The notes beneath the pieces were generated by a model. That model was given only the letters and a program-made list of their open reading frames with translations. It was not told where the DNA came from and made no database searches. Positions 1-5,479 of a stretch of DNA of 6,844 nt are shown one piece after another. Numbering within the stretch: the stretch's first letter is position 1; each line of letters starts with the position of its first letter. Source of the stretch: JABDGC01 sp964449835 (GTDB lineage: Bacteria; Pseudomonadota; Gammaproteobacteria; DSM-16500); assembly GCA_964449835.1 (NCBI GenBank), contig CAYVBZ010000084.1, positions 1 to 6,844 of the forward strand, in the 5' to 3' direction. Position numbers and translations under genes: made by a program.

Positions 1-1
1 T

Positions 2-25
2 TTTGAAGCGCAAAAAGTTGCTTAG
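2..25 (+). CDS. IS3-family transposase orfB, last seven codons (partial)
   Basis: Only FEAQKVA plus the TAG stop is visible; the gene begins left of the window. The assignment comes from the resemblance of this tail to IS3 orfB C-termini and from the terminal-repeat-like sequence that starts three bases after the stop. No catalytic DDE residue can be seen here. The alternative is that these codons are the true N-terminal part of the downstream oxygenase, interrupted by an amber mutation. Confidence 0.35.
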   Translation, partial: FEAQKVA

Positions 26-700
26 TTGAGTGTCCGTTTTTTCGGGGCGACATCAAATAATCCTAACAAAGGTAATTTTAATAAAGCTTACGATATAGGG
101 AAAATCGGACTTGCGCATTATGAGATTGATAGTCCACAAAAATTTGATTTGTACCATAGCGAGGCCTTGGAAAATACATGGCAGCTAAGAAATATATTTG
201 AGCCCTATTTTTCCCCAATCGATAAGGTTAGGCTGTTGTTGGAAGAGGTATGGCCAGCTGGCGCACAACTTGAAATGCTATACGGTAAAAAATGCTTTGT
301 AGGGATTTGTAGGGTCATGGAGCCATCCGTGGAACTACTAGCACACAATGATAGATTGGACAGAGACTCCCCAGATTCATTGCAGGCACGAAGTCTAGTT
401 AGTCAATTATCTGCTTGTGTATATATCCAGGTTCCAGACGAAGGCGGTGGACTACGATTGTGGATGAAAGAGCCAAGAAATGAAGAAGAATATTTAAAAC
501 TATGCTCTGGTAATTACGGAATAGAGTTGCATAAATTAGGACAGCCCATTCATGTAATTGAACCGAAATGCGGAGATTTGATAATTTTTAACATTAGAAA
601 ATATCATGGTGTTGCTCCTGCAAAAGGAAAAGCTCGTATCAACGTGGGTGCCTTTATTGGTTATAGAAGTATTCATCAGCCTTTGACTTATTGGAGTTAA
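26..700 (+). CDS. 2-oxoglutarate/Fe(II)-dependent oxygenase, 5' end probably replaced by IS
   Basis: The protein has the double-stranded beta-helix signature of non-haem 2OG/Fe(II) dioxygenases. The iron triad is H107-N-D109 and H194, and R204, ten residues after the distal histidine, is in the usual place for binding the 2OG carboxylate. A glycine-rich EGGGLRLW segment (139-146) and an FIGYR strand (210-214) near the C-terminus also fit. It should couple 2OG decarboxylation to oxidation of an unknown substrate in the cytosol; no signal peptide or membrane segment is seen. The only early start is TTG at 26, directly after a TAG and without a ribosome binding site. Residues up to about 10 are encoded by the IS-like terminal repeat, and relatives I recall have roughly 40 more N-terminal residues. 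The gene is thus probably 5'-truncated and may be silent, although the core is intact. The 217-aa gene follows 39 bp later. The family call is firm; expression and substrate are unknown. Confidence 0.75.
   Translation: MSVRFFGATSNNPNKGNFNKAYDIGKIGLAHYEIDSPQKFDLYHSEALENTWQLRNIFEPYFSPIDKVRLLLEEVWPAGAQLEMLYGKKCFVGICRVMEPSVELLAHNDRLDRDSPDSLQARSLVSQLSACVYIQVPDEGGGLRLWMKEPRNEEEYLKLCSGNYGIELHKLGQPIHVIEPKCGDLIIFNIRKYHGVAPAKGKARINVGAFIGYRSIHQPLTYWS
29..55 (-). repeat. IS3-like terminal repeat
   Basis: The plus strand reads AGTGTCCGTTTTTTCGGG at 29-46 and continues to ATCA at 55. The first 18 bases match 5585-5602 at 17 of 18 positions, and both copies continue to ATCA. Seen from the minus strand, each begins TGAT and ends GGACACT, as in IS3-family ends. 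The first residues of the downstream oxygenase frame (SVRFFGAT) are encoded here and so are probably not native to that protein. Confidence 0.5.
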
Positions 701-739
701 CAGAATAATGAATGTAAACAATTCAAAGGCCAATACCTT

Positions 740-1393
740 ATGCTTACAAATGGAATGACTGAAATTGAAGTTTTGACGGAGTCAAGACTTCCGCTTATAA
801 AAAAATTATTTGAATCTGATATTGAGAATTTTTTAGAAATTTCTCATTTTTCTGTTATTGTTATTTCGCCCGACAAGAAAGCCTATATAGCTTCAGCTAG
901 TAGGGAATTCAGCAATAGCTATAGTAAAAACGGTTTTCATAAATATGATAATACGATGTGCCCCTTGATGTATGAAAACCTTGATTTTTATACATGGGCA
1001 GAGGGGTATATAAAAGCACATCAAAAAGAAATTAGCGATATAAAGAGAGAGTTCGGATTAAATAATGGAACTGTCTTTGTTAGAAGAATTGGAGAATACA
1101 CTTTACTTTATTGTGTTGCTACAGTAAAAGAAGATCCAATAATGAAGACTATTTTTGTGAATAATGCAAATTCAATATTGCAGATCGGAGATTATTGTTA
1201 TAACGAGTTAATCAGAGACCTTGGAGAACAATTGGATGGATTAACTTTACCTAAAATCCGGGTATTCAAGCCTTTTTTGGACAGAGAAATTCCTTGTCTG
1301 AGTAGCTATGAAAGCGCGAGAATTAATTCAATAAAAAAAGTAATTGAAAAAAATAAGCCAAATAATATTAAGCTAATAGTGAATAATAAGTAA
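740..1393 (+). CDS. Hypothetical protein, possible ligand-sensing domain without a DNA-binding domain
   Basis: I do not recognise this 217-aa protein with confidence. It is soluble, with no signal peptide or membrane helix. Residues about 30-165 alternate strands and helices (HFSVIVISPDKKAYIA at 36-51; NGTVFVRRIGEYTLLYCVAT at 109-128) in a way that recalls the PAS/GAF-like or autoinducer-binding half of Legionella LuxR-type regulators. The C-terminal IPCLSSYESARIN (about 184-196) looks like the opening of a LuxR helix-turn-helix, but the usual recognition helix is absent and the chain ends in a lysine/asparagine-rich tail. It may be an orphan or degraded sensor. ATG at 740 is the first in-frame ATG after the preceding stop, with AAAGG at 725-729 as a plausible ribosome binding site. 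It lies 39 bp after the oxygenase, is probably co-transcribed, and converges with the XRE gene 9 bp away. Confidence 0.6.
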   Translation: MLTNGMTEIEVLTESRLPLIKKLFESDIENFLEISHFSVIVISPDKKAYIASASREFSNSYSKNGFHKYDNTMCPLMYENLDFYTWAEGYIKAHQKEISDIKREFGLNNGTVFVRRIGEYTLLYCVATVKEDPIMKTIFVNNANSILQIGDYCYNELIRDLGEQLDGLTLPKIRVFKPFLDREIPCLSSYESARINSIKKVIEKNKPNNIKLIVNNK

Positions 1394-1402
1394 ATTTTAG
1401 AA

Positions 1403-1987
1403 TTAACTTGCGCGCTGTTTAAGCTGTAACGTCCGAATGAATGTTGATATGGTTGCATCAATAATATTTAATTGTTCTTTTCTGTGGTGAGTTTTATGAA
1501 TCACATCAAAATAAATACCAAAGGTAATTTCTGTAATGTGCTTGAAATCAAATGGTAGAGATAGCTTTTCATAACACTGCATTATTTTTGATAAAATCTC
1601 CGAAAGAACGAGCATGTTTTCATCAATAGCTTTCTTCTGTTTATTATTTTTATGATTAAAAGAAGGGAGATTATTTTTCTTGGATAAAATTGATAAAAAT
1701 TCCTCTTGGCTTATTTTATCAGGAATATTACTGACAAGATCGTTATCAGTGTGCTCAATAGAGCCTTTACCAGTAAGCAGCCAAATCAAATTTGTTTTAA
1801 ATAAAGCTGCAAATTGAATTACTAGTTCTACGTGAAGAGCTCTTGTGCCAATTTCATATTGCGTATACGTGGACTTTGGAAATTGATGTTGAAGGATAAA
1901 ATCAGCAATTGTTTTGTATCCAGCAGCTTGTCTTGCCAGTCTTAATCTCTCGCCAATTTCTTTCATCAATTTTTTATTGTCAGTCAT
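1403..1987 (-). CDS. XRE/C1-like helix-turn-helix transcriptional repressor
   Basis: The protein has 194 aa. Residues 8-73 form a Cro/C1-type helix-turn-helix: IGERLRLARQAAG, a short helix pair, then the recognition segment KSTYTQYEIGTRALHVE (38-54) and LFKTNLIWLLTGKG (62-75), which is typical of phage-like repressors. The C-terminal 110 residues are helical and charged and lack the Ser-Lys S24/LexA peptidase. RecA-stimulated self-cleavage is therefore not expected, and induction must work otherwise. It is divergent from the 144-aa gene, and paired palindromes in that promoter are its most likely targets. A candidate minus-strand promoter lies at 2053-2081. The ribosome binding site before the ATG at 1987 is poor. 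Binding to those operators is inferred from position, not shown. Confidence 0.85.
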   Translation of the reverse strand: MTDNKKLMKEIGERLRLARQAAGYKTIADFILQHQFPKSTYTQYEIGTRALHVELVIQFAALFKTNLIWLLTGKGSIEHTDNDLVSNIPDKISQEEFLSILSKKNNLPSFNHKNNKQKKAIDENMLVLSEILSKIMQCYEKLSLPFDFKHITEITFGIYFDVIHKTHHRKEQLNIIDATISTFIRTLQLKQRAS

Positions 1988-2000
1988 GCTTGGCTCTATG

Positions 2001-2014
2001 TCTTCAAAATGAGA
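2001..2014. promoter_or_regulatory. Weak third operator-like site in the repressor leader
   Basis: TCTTCAAAATGAGA resembles the two TCTC-N5-GAGA palindromes near 2108-2141, but with one arm mismatched and a one-base-longer spacer. It lies in the 5' leader of the XRE gene, where binding could autoregulate that gene. It is degenerate enough that it could be chance. Confidence 0.2.
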
Positions 2015-2052
2015 CCAGGATGGATAAGTGTTGAATGCGTTACTTATTGACT

Positions 2053-2081
2053 ATTAAACCATATCGCTAGTTCAAAGACAA
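2053..2081 (-). promoter_or_regulatory. Candidate sigma-70 promoter for the XRE repressor
   Basis: On the minus strand a TTGTCT -35 (2076-2081) is followed after 17 bp by a TTTAAT -10 (2053-2058), about 65 bp upstream of the XRE start codon. The match to consensus is moderate. It is back to back with the plus-strand promoter at 2100-2127, so the two promoters share one control region. Confidence 0.4.
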
Positions 2082-2099
2082 AAATTATGATAACAACTC

Positions 2100-2127
2100 T
2101 TGACTGATCTCGAAAAGAGATTATAAA
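2100..2127 (+). promoter_or_regulatory. Sigma-70 promoter of the 144-aa gene, overlapped by operators
   Basis: The -35 is TTGACT (2100-2105), the spacer 16 bp and the -10 TATAAA (2122-2127). An AAGGAG ribosome binding site follows at 2154-2159, ten bases before the ATG at 2170. The first palindrome lies wholly in the spacer and the second starts just after the -10, so a bound repressor would block RNA polymerase. Confidence 0.6.
2108..2120. promoter_or_regulatory. Operator O1, TCTCGAAAAGAGA palindrome
   Basis: TCTC and GAGA arms flank a 5-bp centre, and one further base pair on each side (2107 and 2121) keeps the symmetry. It sits between the -35 and -10 of the plus-strand promoter. The same arms recur at 2129-2141, centre to centre 21 bp, about two helical turns. 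Such spacing puts two repressor dimers on the same DNA face. Confidence 0.6.
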
Positions 2128-2128
2128 A

Positions 2129-2141
2129 TCTCACAAAGAGA
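2129..2141. promoter_or_regulatory. Operator O2, TCTCACAAAGAGA palindrome
   Basis: This is the second TCTC-N5-GAGA site, starting two bases after the -10 and covering the expected transcription start. Arms are identical to O1, while the centre differs (ACAAA against GAAAA). The conserved arms with a free centre are what dimeric XRE operators usually look like. Confidence 0.6.
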
Positions 2142-2169
2142 CCTTAATTTGATAAGGAGTCATAATTAA

Positions 2170-2604
2170 ATGTCAGCAATGGAACCATTGTACCGCTTTG
2201 CAGGAATCACTTTATCCGGACTTACAGAAGAACAGAGCCTTTTACTAGAGGCCGAAATTTTTATACGCGTCTGGGAGGAGCTTAGGGAGATTTTCAGAAA
2301 ACAATACAGGGAGTATTTTCGTTTAATGAAATTTACCATAGAAATGGAGAACAAGATGCTTGAATCTAAATTTGTACGGCTGATTATCCAGGATATTCTA
2401 GCAACAGGCGAGTATAGCCTTGAGGGCATTGCTCACTATACTGATTCTCATGAGGAAGTTATTGAAGAAGTAATGATAGGGCGAAATGCTAGCCCATCAG
2501 CAGCTTTACTTCGTAAATTGATTGACTTGCATCGATCGGTACGGCACGAGCTGTATAAGGAAATTACAAAAAAAATAACAGAAAATTATTTGGCAGTAGC
2601 GTGA
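2170..2604 (+). CDS. Small HTH-like protein, probable island regulator
   Basis: This 144-aa protein has a charged helical N-terminal half (residues 19-66) that may mediate dimerisation. Residues about 68-124 resemble a Cro-like helix-turn-helix: FVRLIIQDILATG, then SLEGIAHYTDSHEEVIEEV (helix and turn), then ASPSAALLRKLIDLHRSVR (107-125), where the PS-A-L-RKLI-LH pattern matches the last helices of XRE folds. I recall similar small proteins in Legionella genomes but cannot name a characterised one. The ATG at 2170 has a good AAGGAG site. Transcription starts from an operator-loaded promoter facing away from the XRE repressor, so this gene is probably what that repressor controls, in the position that Cro or an activator takes in phages. 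It converges with the 223-aa gene across 144 bp. Confidence 0.65.
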   Translation: MSAMEPLYRFAGITLSGLTEEQSLLLEAEIFIRVWEELREIFRKQYREYFRLMKFTIEMENKMLESKFVRLIIQDILATGEYSLEGIAHYTDSHEEVIEEVMIGRNASPSAALLRKLIDLHRSVRHELYKEITKKITENYLAVA

Positions 2605-2686
2605 GTGCAAAGCGAGGTAGGTGGTGCATATAGCATGTTTTGTTTATAAATTATCTAGGAGTGTCTTTTAAGGGTGGAATTCGATC

Positions 2687-2696
2687 ATTCATGAAT
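2687..2696. repeat. 10-bp perfect palindrome ATTCATGAAT
   Basis: This perfect palindrome lies between two convergent genes, three bases before the GTTTACAT repeat cluster. There is no T-tract, so it is not a terminator. It may be part of the same protein-binding region or chance. Confidence 0.25.
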
Positions 2697-2698
2697 TT

Positions 2699-2747
2699 GT
2701 TTACATCTATTTTTAAATGTAAACAAAATGCATAAAATCGTTTACAT
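2699..2747. repeat. Cluster of three GTTTACAT sites
   Basis: GTTTACAT occurs on the plus strand at 2699-2706, on the minus strand at 2717-2724 and again on the plus strand at 2740-2747. The first two make a perfect 8-bp inverted repeat with a 10-bp loop. The third overlaps the approach to the stop codon of the 223-aa gene. A further isolated copy is at 712-719. Neither direction has the GC-rich stem and T-tract of a terminator. The arrangement looks like a binding region for a dimeric protein, possibly an excisionase or a regulator; which one is unknown. Confidence 0.5.
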
Positions 2748-2748
2748 C

Positions 2749-3420
2749 TTAAGTCCAAAGACTTTGCCGAATTTTAACCAAGCGAACCAGCATTGCGGTA
2801 TCTTCATCGTCTTGTTTCTTTTCCAGGTCAAGCTTTTCTTGGCTGGTGATGTTGTTTGAGTCTGGCCGATTAGGCCGCTCAACTTTCCACCATTGGTAAA
2901 GTGCTAATGTTTCTTGGGCGGCTAATGCTTGTTGAGAGGGCTGTCCATCATCAGGGCAGCCGTTATTTTCATTCTTGAGTTCTGAAGCCCATTTTAAATG
3001 GTCAGTTCCTGCCTCAGGTGAGCGGCCACCCCAAGTGGCTTTGTATTTTTTCTCTGATGAATGGAGGGGTGTCGAGGCTAATTCAATTTCAACAAAATTG
3101 ATCAATTCATCGAACACAGAGTGAAGTAAACGTATATCAAAATCATGCCATTGACCACGCTCAAGGCCGGAGGTTAAAGCGTGGCTTTTGGTGATCCACC
3201 GATTATTGATATAGCAGCGAACCTTACGGGCTGTATCTTCCGGCCAGTTTACAAAACTTTGTAAATGATCCAGACCTTCTTCAGTCAGCCAATAGCGAAA
3301 TTTCTTTTTCTTAGCCATATCTCGCCAAGTACGCCACTCTTCAGCAGTGGCGGCAAACGGTTTGGGTGTGCCTCGAAGCCAATCGGCAAATTTTGAGCAT
3401 GACCAATGATTTGTTTTCAT
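2749..3420 (-). CDS. Phage-type conserved hypothetical protein in integrase operon
   Basis: This is a soluble, tryptophan-rich 223-aa protein. Recognisable blocks are CSKFADWLRGTPKP (8-21), FRYWLTEEGLDHL (41-53), YINNRWITKSHALTSGLERG (70-89), WHDFDIRLLHSVFDELINFV (91-110), HLKWASEL (141-148), LALYQWWKVERPNRPD (172-187) and a C-terminal DEDTAMLVRLVKIRQSLWT (205-223). From memory this block order occurs in uncharacterised proteins of environmental phages, which also end in a LWT-like tail; I know of no function. No enzyme motif, HTH, signal peptide or membrane segment is evident. It starts 5 bp after the integrase stop, and a GGGA inside the end of the integrase gene is the likely ribosome binding site, so translation is probably coupled. 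An excision or regulatory partner of the integrase is possible but unproven. Confidence 0.65.
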   Translation of the reverse strand: MKTNHWSCSKFADWLRGTPKPFAATAEEWRTWRDMAKKKKFRYWLTEEGLDHLQSFVNWPEDTARKVRCYINNRWITKSHALTSGLERGQWHDFDIRLLHSVFDELINFVEIELASTPLHSSEKKYKATWGGRSPEAGTDHLKWASELKNENNGCPDDGQPSQQALAAQETLALYQWWKVERPNRPDSNNITSQEKLDLEKKQDDEDTAMLVRLVKIRQSLWT

Positions 3421-3425
3421 TGGAG

Positions 3426-4661
3426 CTATCCCGTAATTTTTTCATGTAATTGAATAATGGCTGAAGATTTTTTAACACCCATTGCCTTTAAAAGAAAGTC
3501 TGTAATTTGTTGTATTGGCTTTCTTAGGCGCTCTACATCAGCAATGATATAGCCAGCAGTGACATCGCTTGCCATTTTGTGATTTAACAGCCGTTTTAAA
3601 GCGTAGGCTGGAATATCGCGGCTTTCTGCTATCGTGATAAAAGTGCGCCGGAGGTCATGCACTGTGAAATGAGAGCCAGTTTCTTTGACCACTTTGGCTA
3701 TTTGTTTGCGGGGTTCAATGATATGGCCTCCTGCCCCTGGGCCAGGGAATACATGCTTGCTTTTTGATTTCATCCGAATACTAGTCAGGAGATCGAGCAG
3801 GTAATCTGAAAGGGGGAGGACGTGCGTTTCATGGTTTTTAGTATCAGTGATTGTAAGCGTTCTTGCTTTAAAATCTACCTGTGACCACTGAAGCTTTGCG
3901 GCCTCTTGTCTTCTTAAGCCCGTGAATATGATTAATAGCAAATAATCTCGAAGGACTACATTCTCTAATTTTTGAATACCCTGATACCAAGACTCTAGCT
4001 CATGGGCTTTAATAAAGGTTTTGCGGCGCTCAACGCGATACCAAGCGCGTGTTTGAGATAAGCGTTTGACAGGATTTTCAAGTACCAAAGACCGGCCTTG
4101 AGAATCTTCGTATTGCCCAGCAGCAAAATTGAACAGGGCTCGTAAAACACGCATAGCAAGATTTGCATAGGCTTGACCATGTTCGGCCCCAAGGTGGGTG
4201 TGAAGTTTTGCGACTTTATCCTTGGTGATATCTAGCAAAGGCTTATTCGCCCAGCTTGAAAAAGCAATATTGAGTGCCCGCCCATAATCGTACAGAGTTT
4301 TTGGTTTTAGGGATTTTCGGGCAATTAAGTAAGCCTCCATAACTTCTTTTAAAGTGACTTCTCTGGCTTTTGTGGCGCGTTTCTCTGCTAATGGGTCAAT
4401 GCCGCTGGCTATTTTTCCCATTAGGATTTGAGCCTCTTTTCTAGCTTGTTGAGCTGTGAGTTCACCGTAGCGGCCTATCTTAATTCGGCGTAATTTTCCT
4501 TTGACTAATTTTTCAACAAAGAAGGTTTTTGCGCCTCCTGAGGTGACTCGAACCCCAAATCCTTTGAGTTCATCGTCATAATAACGCTTTTGTCCCGTTT
4601 GGCCTGTCGCTGTCTTCTCGGGTACCTGGAGTTTATCGATTTCTGATTTAGTGATATTCAT
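3426..4661 (-). CDS. P4-type tyrosine integrase (site-specific recombinase)
   Basis: This enzyme cuts and rejoins DNA at the element's att site through a 3'-phosphotyrosine. At 411 aa it has the full family length. Residues about 1-92 are the DUF4102-type arm-binding domain (FGVRVTSGGAKTFFVEK, then IGRYGELTAQQARKEA). A core-binding SAM-like helical domain follows (about 103-200), then the catalytic domain with all residues present: R250 in TGLRRQE, K275 in DTKNHETH, H335 and R338 in HDLRR, H361 in LLNHK and the nucleophile Y371 in AGYI. It is likely active. The gene reads away from the tRNA-derived att core, whose edge is 156 bp upstream, with candidate arm sites in between. The 223-aa gene follows in the same operon. 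P4-type integrases usually target tRNA 3' ends, as here. Confidence 0.95.
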   Translation of the reverse strand: MNITKSEIDKLQVPEKTATGQTGQKRYYDDELKGFGVRVTSGGAKTFFVEKLVKGKLRRIKIGRYGELTAQQARKEAQILMGKIASGIDPLAEKRATKAREVTLKEVMEAYLIARKSLKPKTLYDYGRALNIAFSSWANKPLLDITKDKVAKLHTHLGAEHGQAYANLAMRVLRALFNFAAGQYEDSQGRSLVLENPVKRLSQTRAWYRVERRKTFIKAHELESWYQGIQKLENVVLRDYLLLIIFTGLRRQEAAKLQWSQVDFKARTLTITDTKNHETHVLPLSDYLLDLLTSIRMKSKSKHVFPGPGAGGHIIEPRKQIAKVVKETGSHFTVHDLRRTFITIAESRDIPAYALKRLLNHKMASDVTAGYIIADVERLRKPIQQITDFLLKAMGVKKSSAIIQLHEKITG

Positions 4662-4676
4662 AAATTATCCAATGTT

Positions 4677-4698
4677 CGTGTCTAATACGTGTCGAATA
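4677..4698 (+). repeat. Tandem 11-bp repeat, candidate integrase arm sites
   Basis: CGTGTCTAATA (4677-4687) is followed immediately by CGTGTCGAATA (4688-4698), 10 of 11 bases identical. The pair lies between the integrase start and the att core, about 120 bp from the core, a usual place for arm-type sites that the integrase N-terminal domain binds. Binding could also repress the integrase gene. The role is inferred from position and spacing. Confidence 0.5.
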
Positions 4699-4785
4699 AA
4701 TAGTTAAAACTCAATCAAAGTATTTATGACGGATTCTAATTTATAATTGAATGAAATTAAAGGATATTTAAAACAAGATCAAAAT

Positions 4786-4793
4786 GTGTCTAA
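4786..4793 (+). repeat. Third copy of the arm-site core GTGTCTAA
   Basis: GTGTCTAA recurs here in the same orientation as at 4678-4685, 24 bp before the tRNA-derived core. Together with the tandem pair it gives arm sites both distal and proximal to the core on the integrase side. Confidence 0.4.
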
Positions 4794-4817
4794 CTCAGTA
4801 AAACACTACATTTTATA

Positions 4818-4860
4818 ACTCTTAATCAGCGGGTCGTTGGTTCGATCCCAACACGGCCCA
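4818..4860 (+). other. att core: 3' end of tRNA-Lys(CTT), no CCA
   Basis: The sequence reads as positions 31-73 of a lysine tRNA. It has anticodon loop CTCTTAA with CTT at 4821-4823, the 3' side of the anticodon stem TCAGC (4826-4830), T-stem GTTGG (4836-4840) pairing with CCAAC (4848-4852), T-loop TTCGATC, acceptor 3' strand ACGGCCC (4853-4859) and discriminator A at 4860. The bases upstream do not form a 5' half, so no functional tRNA is encoded. A 3' fragment next to a P4-type integrase is the standard mark of an island junction: the element lies to the left and the intact tRNA should be at its other end. The next bases are GTTA, not CCA. Confidence 0.8.
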
Positions 4861-4878
4861 GTTAATATTATGCTCGCG

Positions 4879-5199
4879 TTATTTATTGGTAAGCGCGCTC
4901 CTCACCTTGTTTAATAATTTCGCGGTAACAGTCTCTTGTGCCTCGATCTTGCTGATATAAGCCTGCGAGACTTTCATGCGCTTGGCCAGAACGGCTTGAG
5001 TGACGCCAGCTTTAATACGAGCCAAGGCAATTGGGTTGTCGACATAATCCTTGGGGTCGAAGGGGGTATAATCATCAAAATACCTCTCGAGATTCTTCAA
5101 TCGCGCATTAATTTGGTCATGCAGGGCGTGATAGACAGTGATAGGCAGCAGGACATACTCGTCCTTGCCATCGACCGATTTAATAACTTGTAGGTTCAT
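4879..5199 (-). CDS. XRE-family antitoxin (HigA-like)
   Basis: The 106-aa protein would neutralise the adjacent RelE-type toxin and repress the operon. Residues 57-104 are a compact helix-turn-helix (IALARIKAGVTQAVLAKRM, then VSQAYISKIEAQ as recognition helix). The N-terminal part (1-50) contains DGKDEYVLLPITVYHAL, a strand-helix segment of the sort that antitoxins often use, and is likely the toxin-binding region. Its ATG overlaps the toxin's TGA (ATGA, 5196-5199), so it is translationally coupled to the toxin. The order toxin first, antitoxin second is that of higBA-type loci. It ends 18 bp from the att core. Confidence 0.88.
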   Translation of the reverse strand: MNLQVIKSVDGKDEYVLLPITVYHALHDQINARLKNLERYFDDYTPFDPKDYVDNPIALARIKAGVTQAVLAKRMKVSQAYISKIEAQETVTAKLLNKVRSALTNK

Positions 5200-5456
5200 T
5201 TGTAAGCACCTCCGCGTGGTTTAACCTTTTCAATTGCAATGATCTTGACCTCATCGTCCCTATCAAAGATGACCCGCCAATTCCCGACACACAGGCGGTA
5301 GTAGGGCTGGCCCTGTAGGGGTTTAACGTCCAATAAAGGATCGTCAGGGTTTTTGCCTAATAAGATAATCTTTTCAGTAATCCTGTTGCGATCTGGCCGA
5401 GAAAGGCTTTGTAGCGTCTTCTTGGCTGGCTTCCTAATCAGAACGGCGTATGTCAT
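5196..5456 (-). CDS. RelE/HigB-family toxin
   Basis: This 86-aa protein of the RelE/ParE fold has the usual length. It starts MTYAVLIRKPAKKTLQSL, followed by a helical hairpin (20-35), then the strand block LDVKPLQGQPYYRLCVGNWR (42-61) and VIF (62-64), and KIIAIEKVKPRGGAYK at the C-terminus. R54, R61 and the basic K77-R81 tail are where family members place RNA-contacting residues, so it probably cleaves mRNA on the ribosome; this is inferred from the family. ParE-like gyrase poisoning is the alternative but less likely. It is first in a two-gene operon with the antitoxin. A TATAAT -10 and a repeat lie upstream. Confidence 0.9.
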   Translation of the reverse strand: MTYAVLIRKPAKKTLQSLSRPDRNRITEKIILLGKNPDDPLLDVKPLQGQPYYRLCVGNWRVIFDRDDEVKIIAIEKVKPRGGAYK

Positions 5457-5479
5457 CTTTGAACTTCTTGTGTAAGGTT

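Larger units (their letters stand above)
1..55 (+). mobile_element. 3' end of an IS3-family insertion sequence (partial)
   Basis: The reading frame open from the window edge gives FEAQKVA and then TAG (23-25). Many IS3-family orfB transposases end in this manner, from memory of the family. Three bases later comes a sequence (29-55) that on the minus strand starts TGATGTCGCCCC, continues with a run of A and ends in GGACACT. This follows the layout I recall for IS3-type terminal repeats (TGAnCT..CCCC..AAAA..GGACA). Transposase stop and terminal repeat lying next to each other is the normal right end of these elements. The rest of the element is outside the window. The adjoining oxygenase frame starts inside this repeat, so the element probably inserted into that gene. 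The identification rests on a very short stretch. Confidence 0.5.

Noticed and set aside
23..25. Amber codon read through as a recoded residue
   Set aside because: No pyrrolysine context is visible, and the transposase tail followed by a terminal repeat explains the TAG better.
536..733. Short antisense ORF, and similar ones at 2166-2429, 3995-4192, 4936-5193, 5750-5953 and 6462-6674
   Set aside because: Each lies inside or largely across a better-supported gene on another frame, with no recognisable motif.
698..742. Oxygenase and 217-aa protein as one gene split by a stop
   Set aside because: They share a frame, but the oxygenase fold is complete with a natural-looking C-terminus, and the second gene has its own ATG and ribosome binding site.
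2699..2724. Intrinsic terminator between the convergent genes
   Set aside because: The stem is AT-rich and neither strand has a T-tract after it; the 8-mer's third copy also points to a binding site.
4818..4860. A functional tRNA-Lys gene
   Set aside because: Only the 3' part from the anticodon loop is present; upstream bases do not form a D-arm or acceptor 5' strand.
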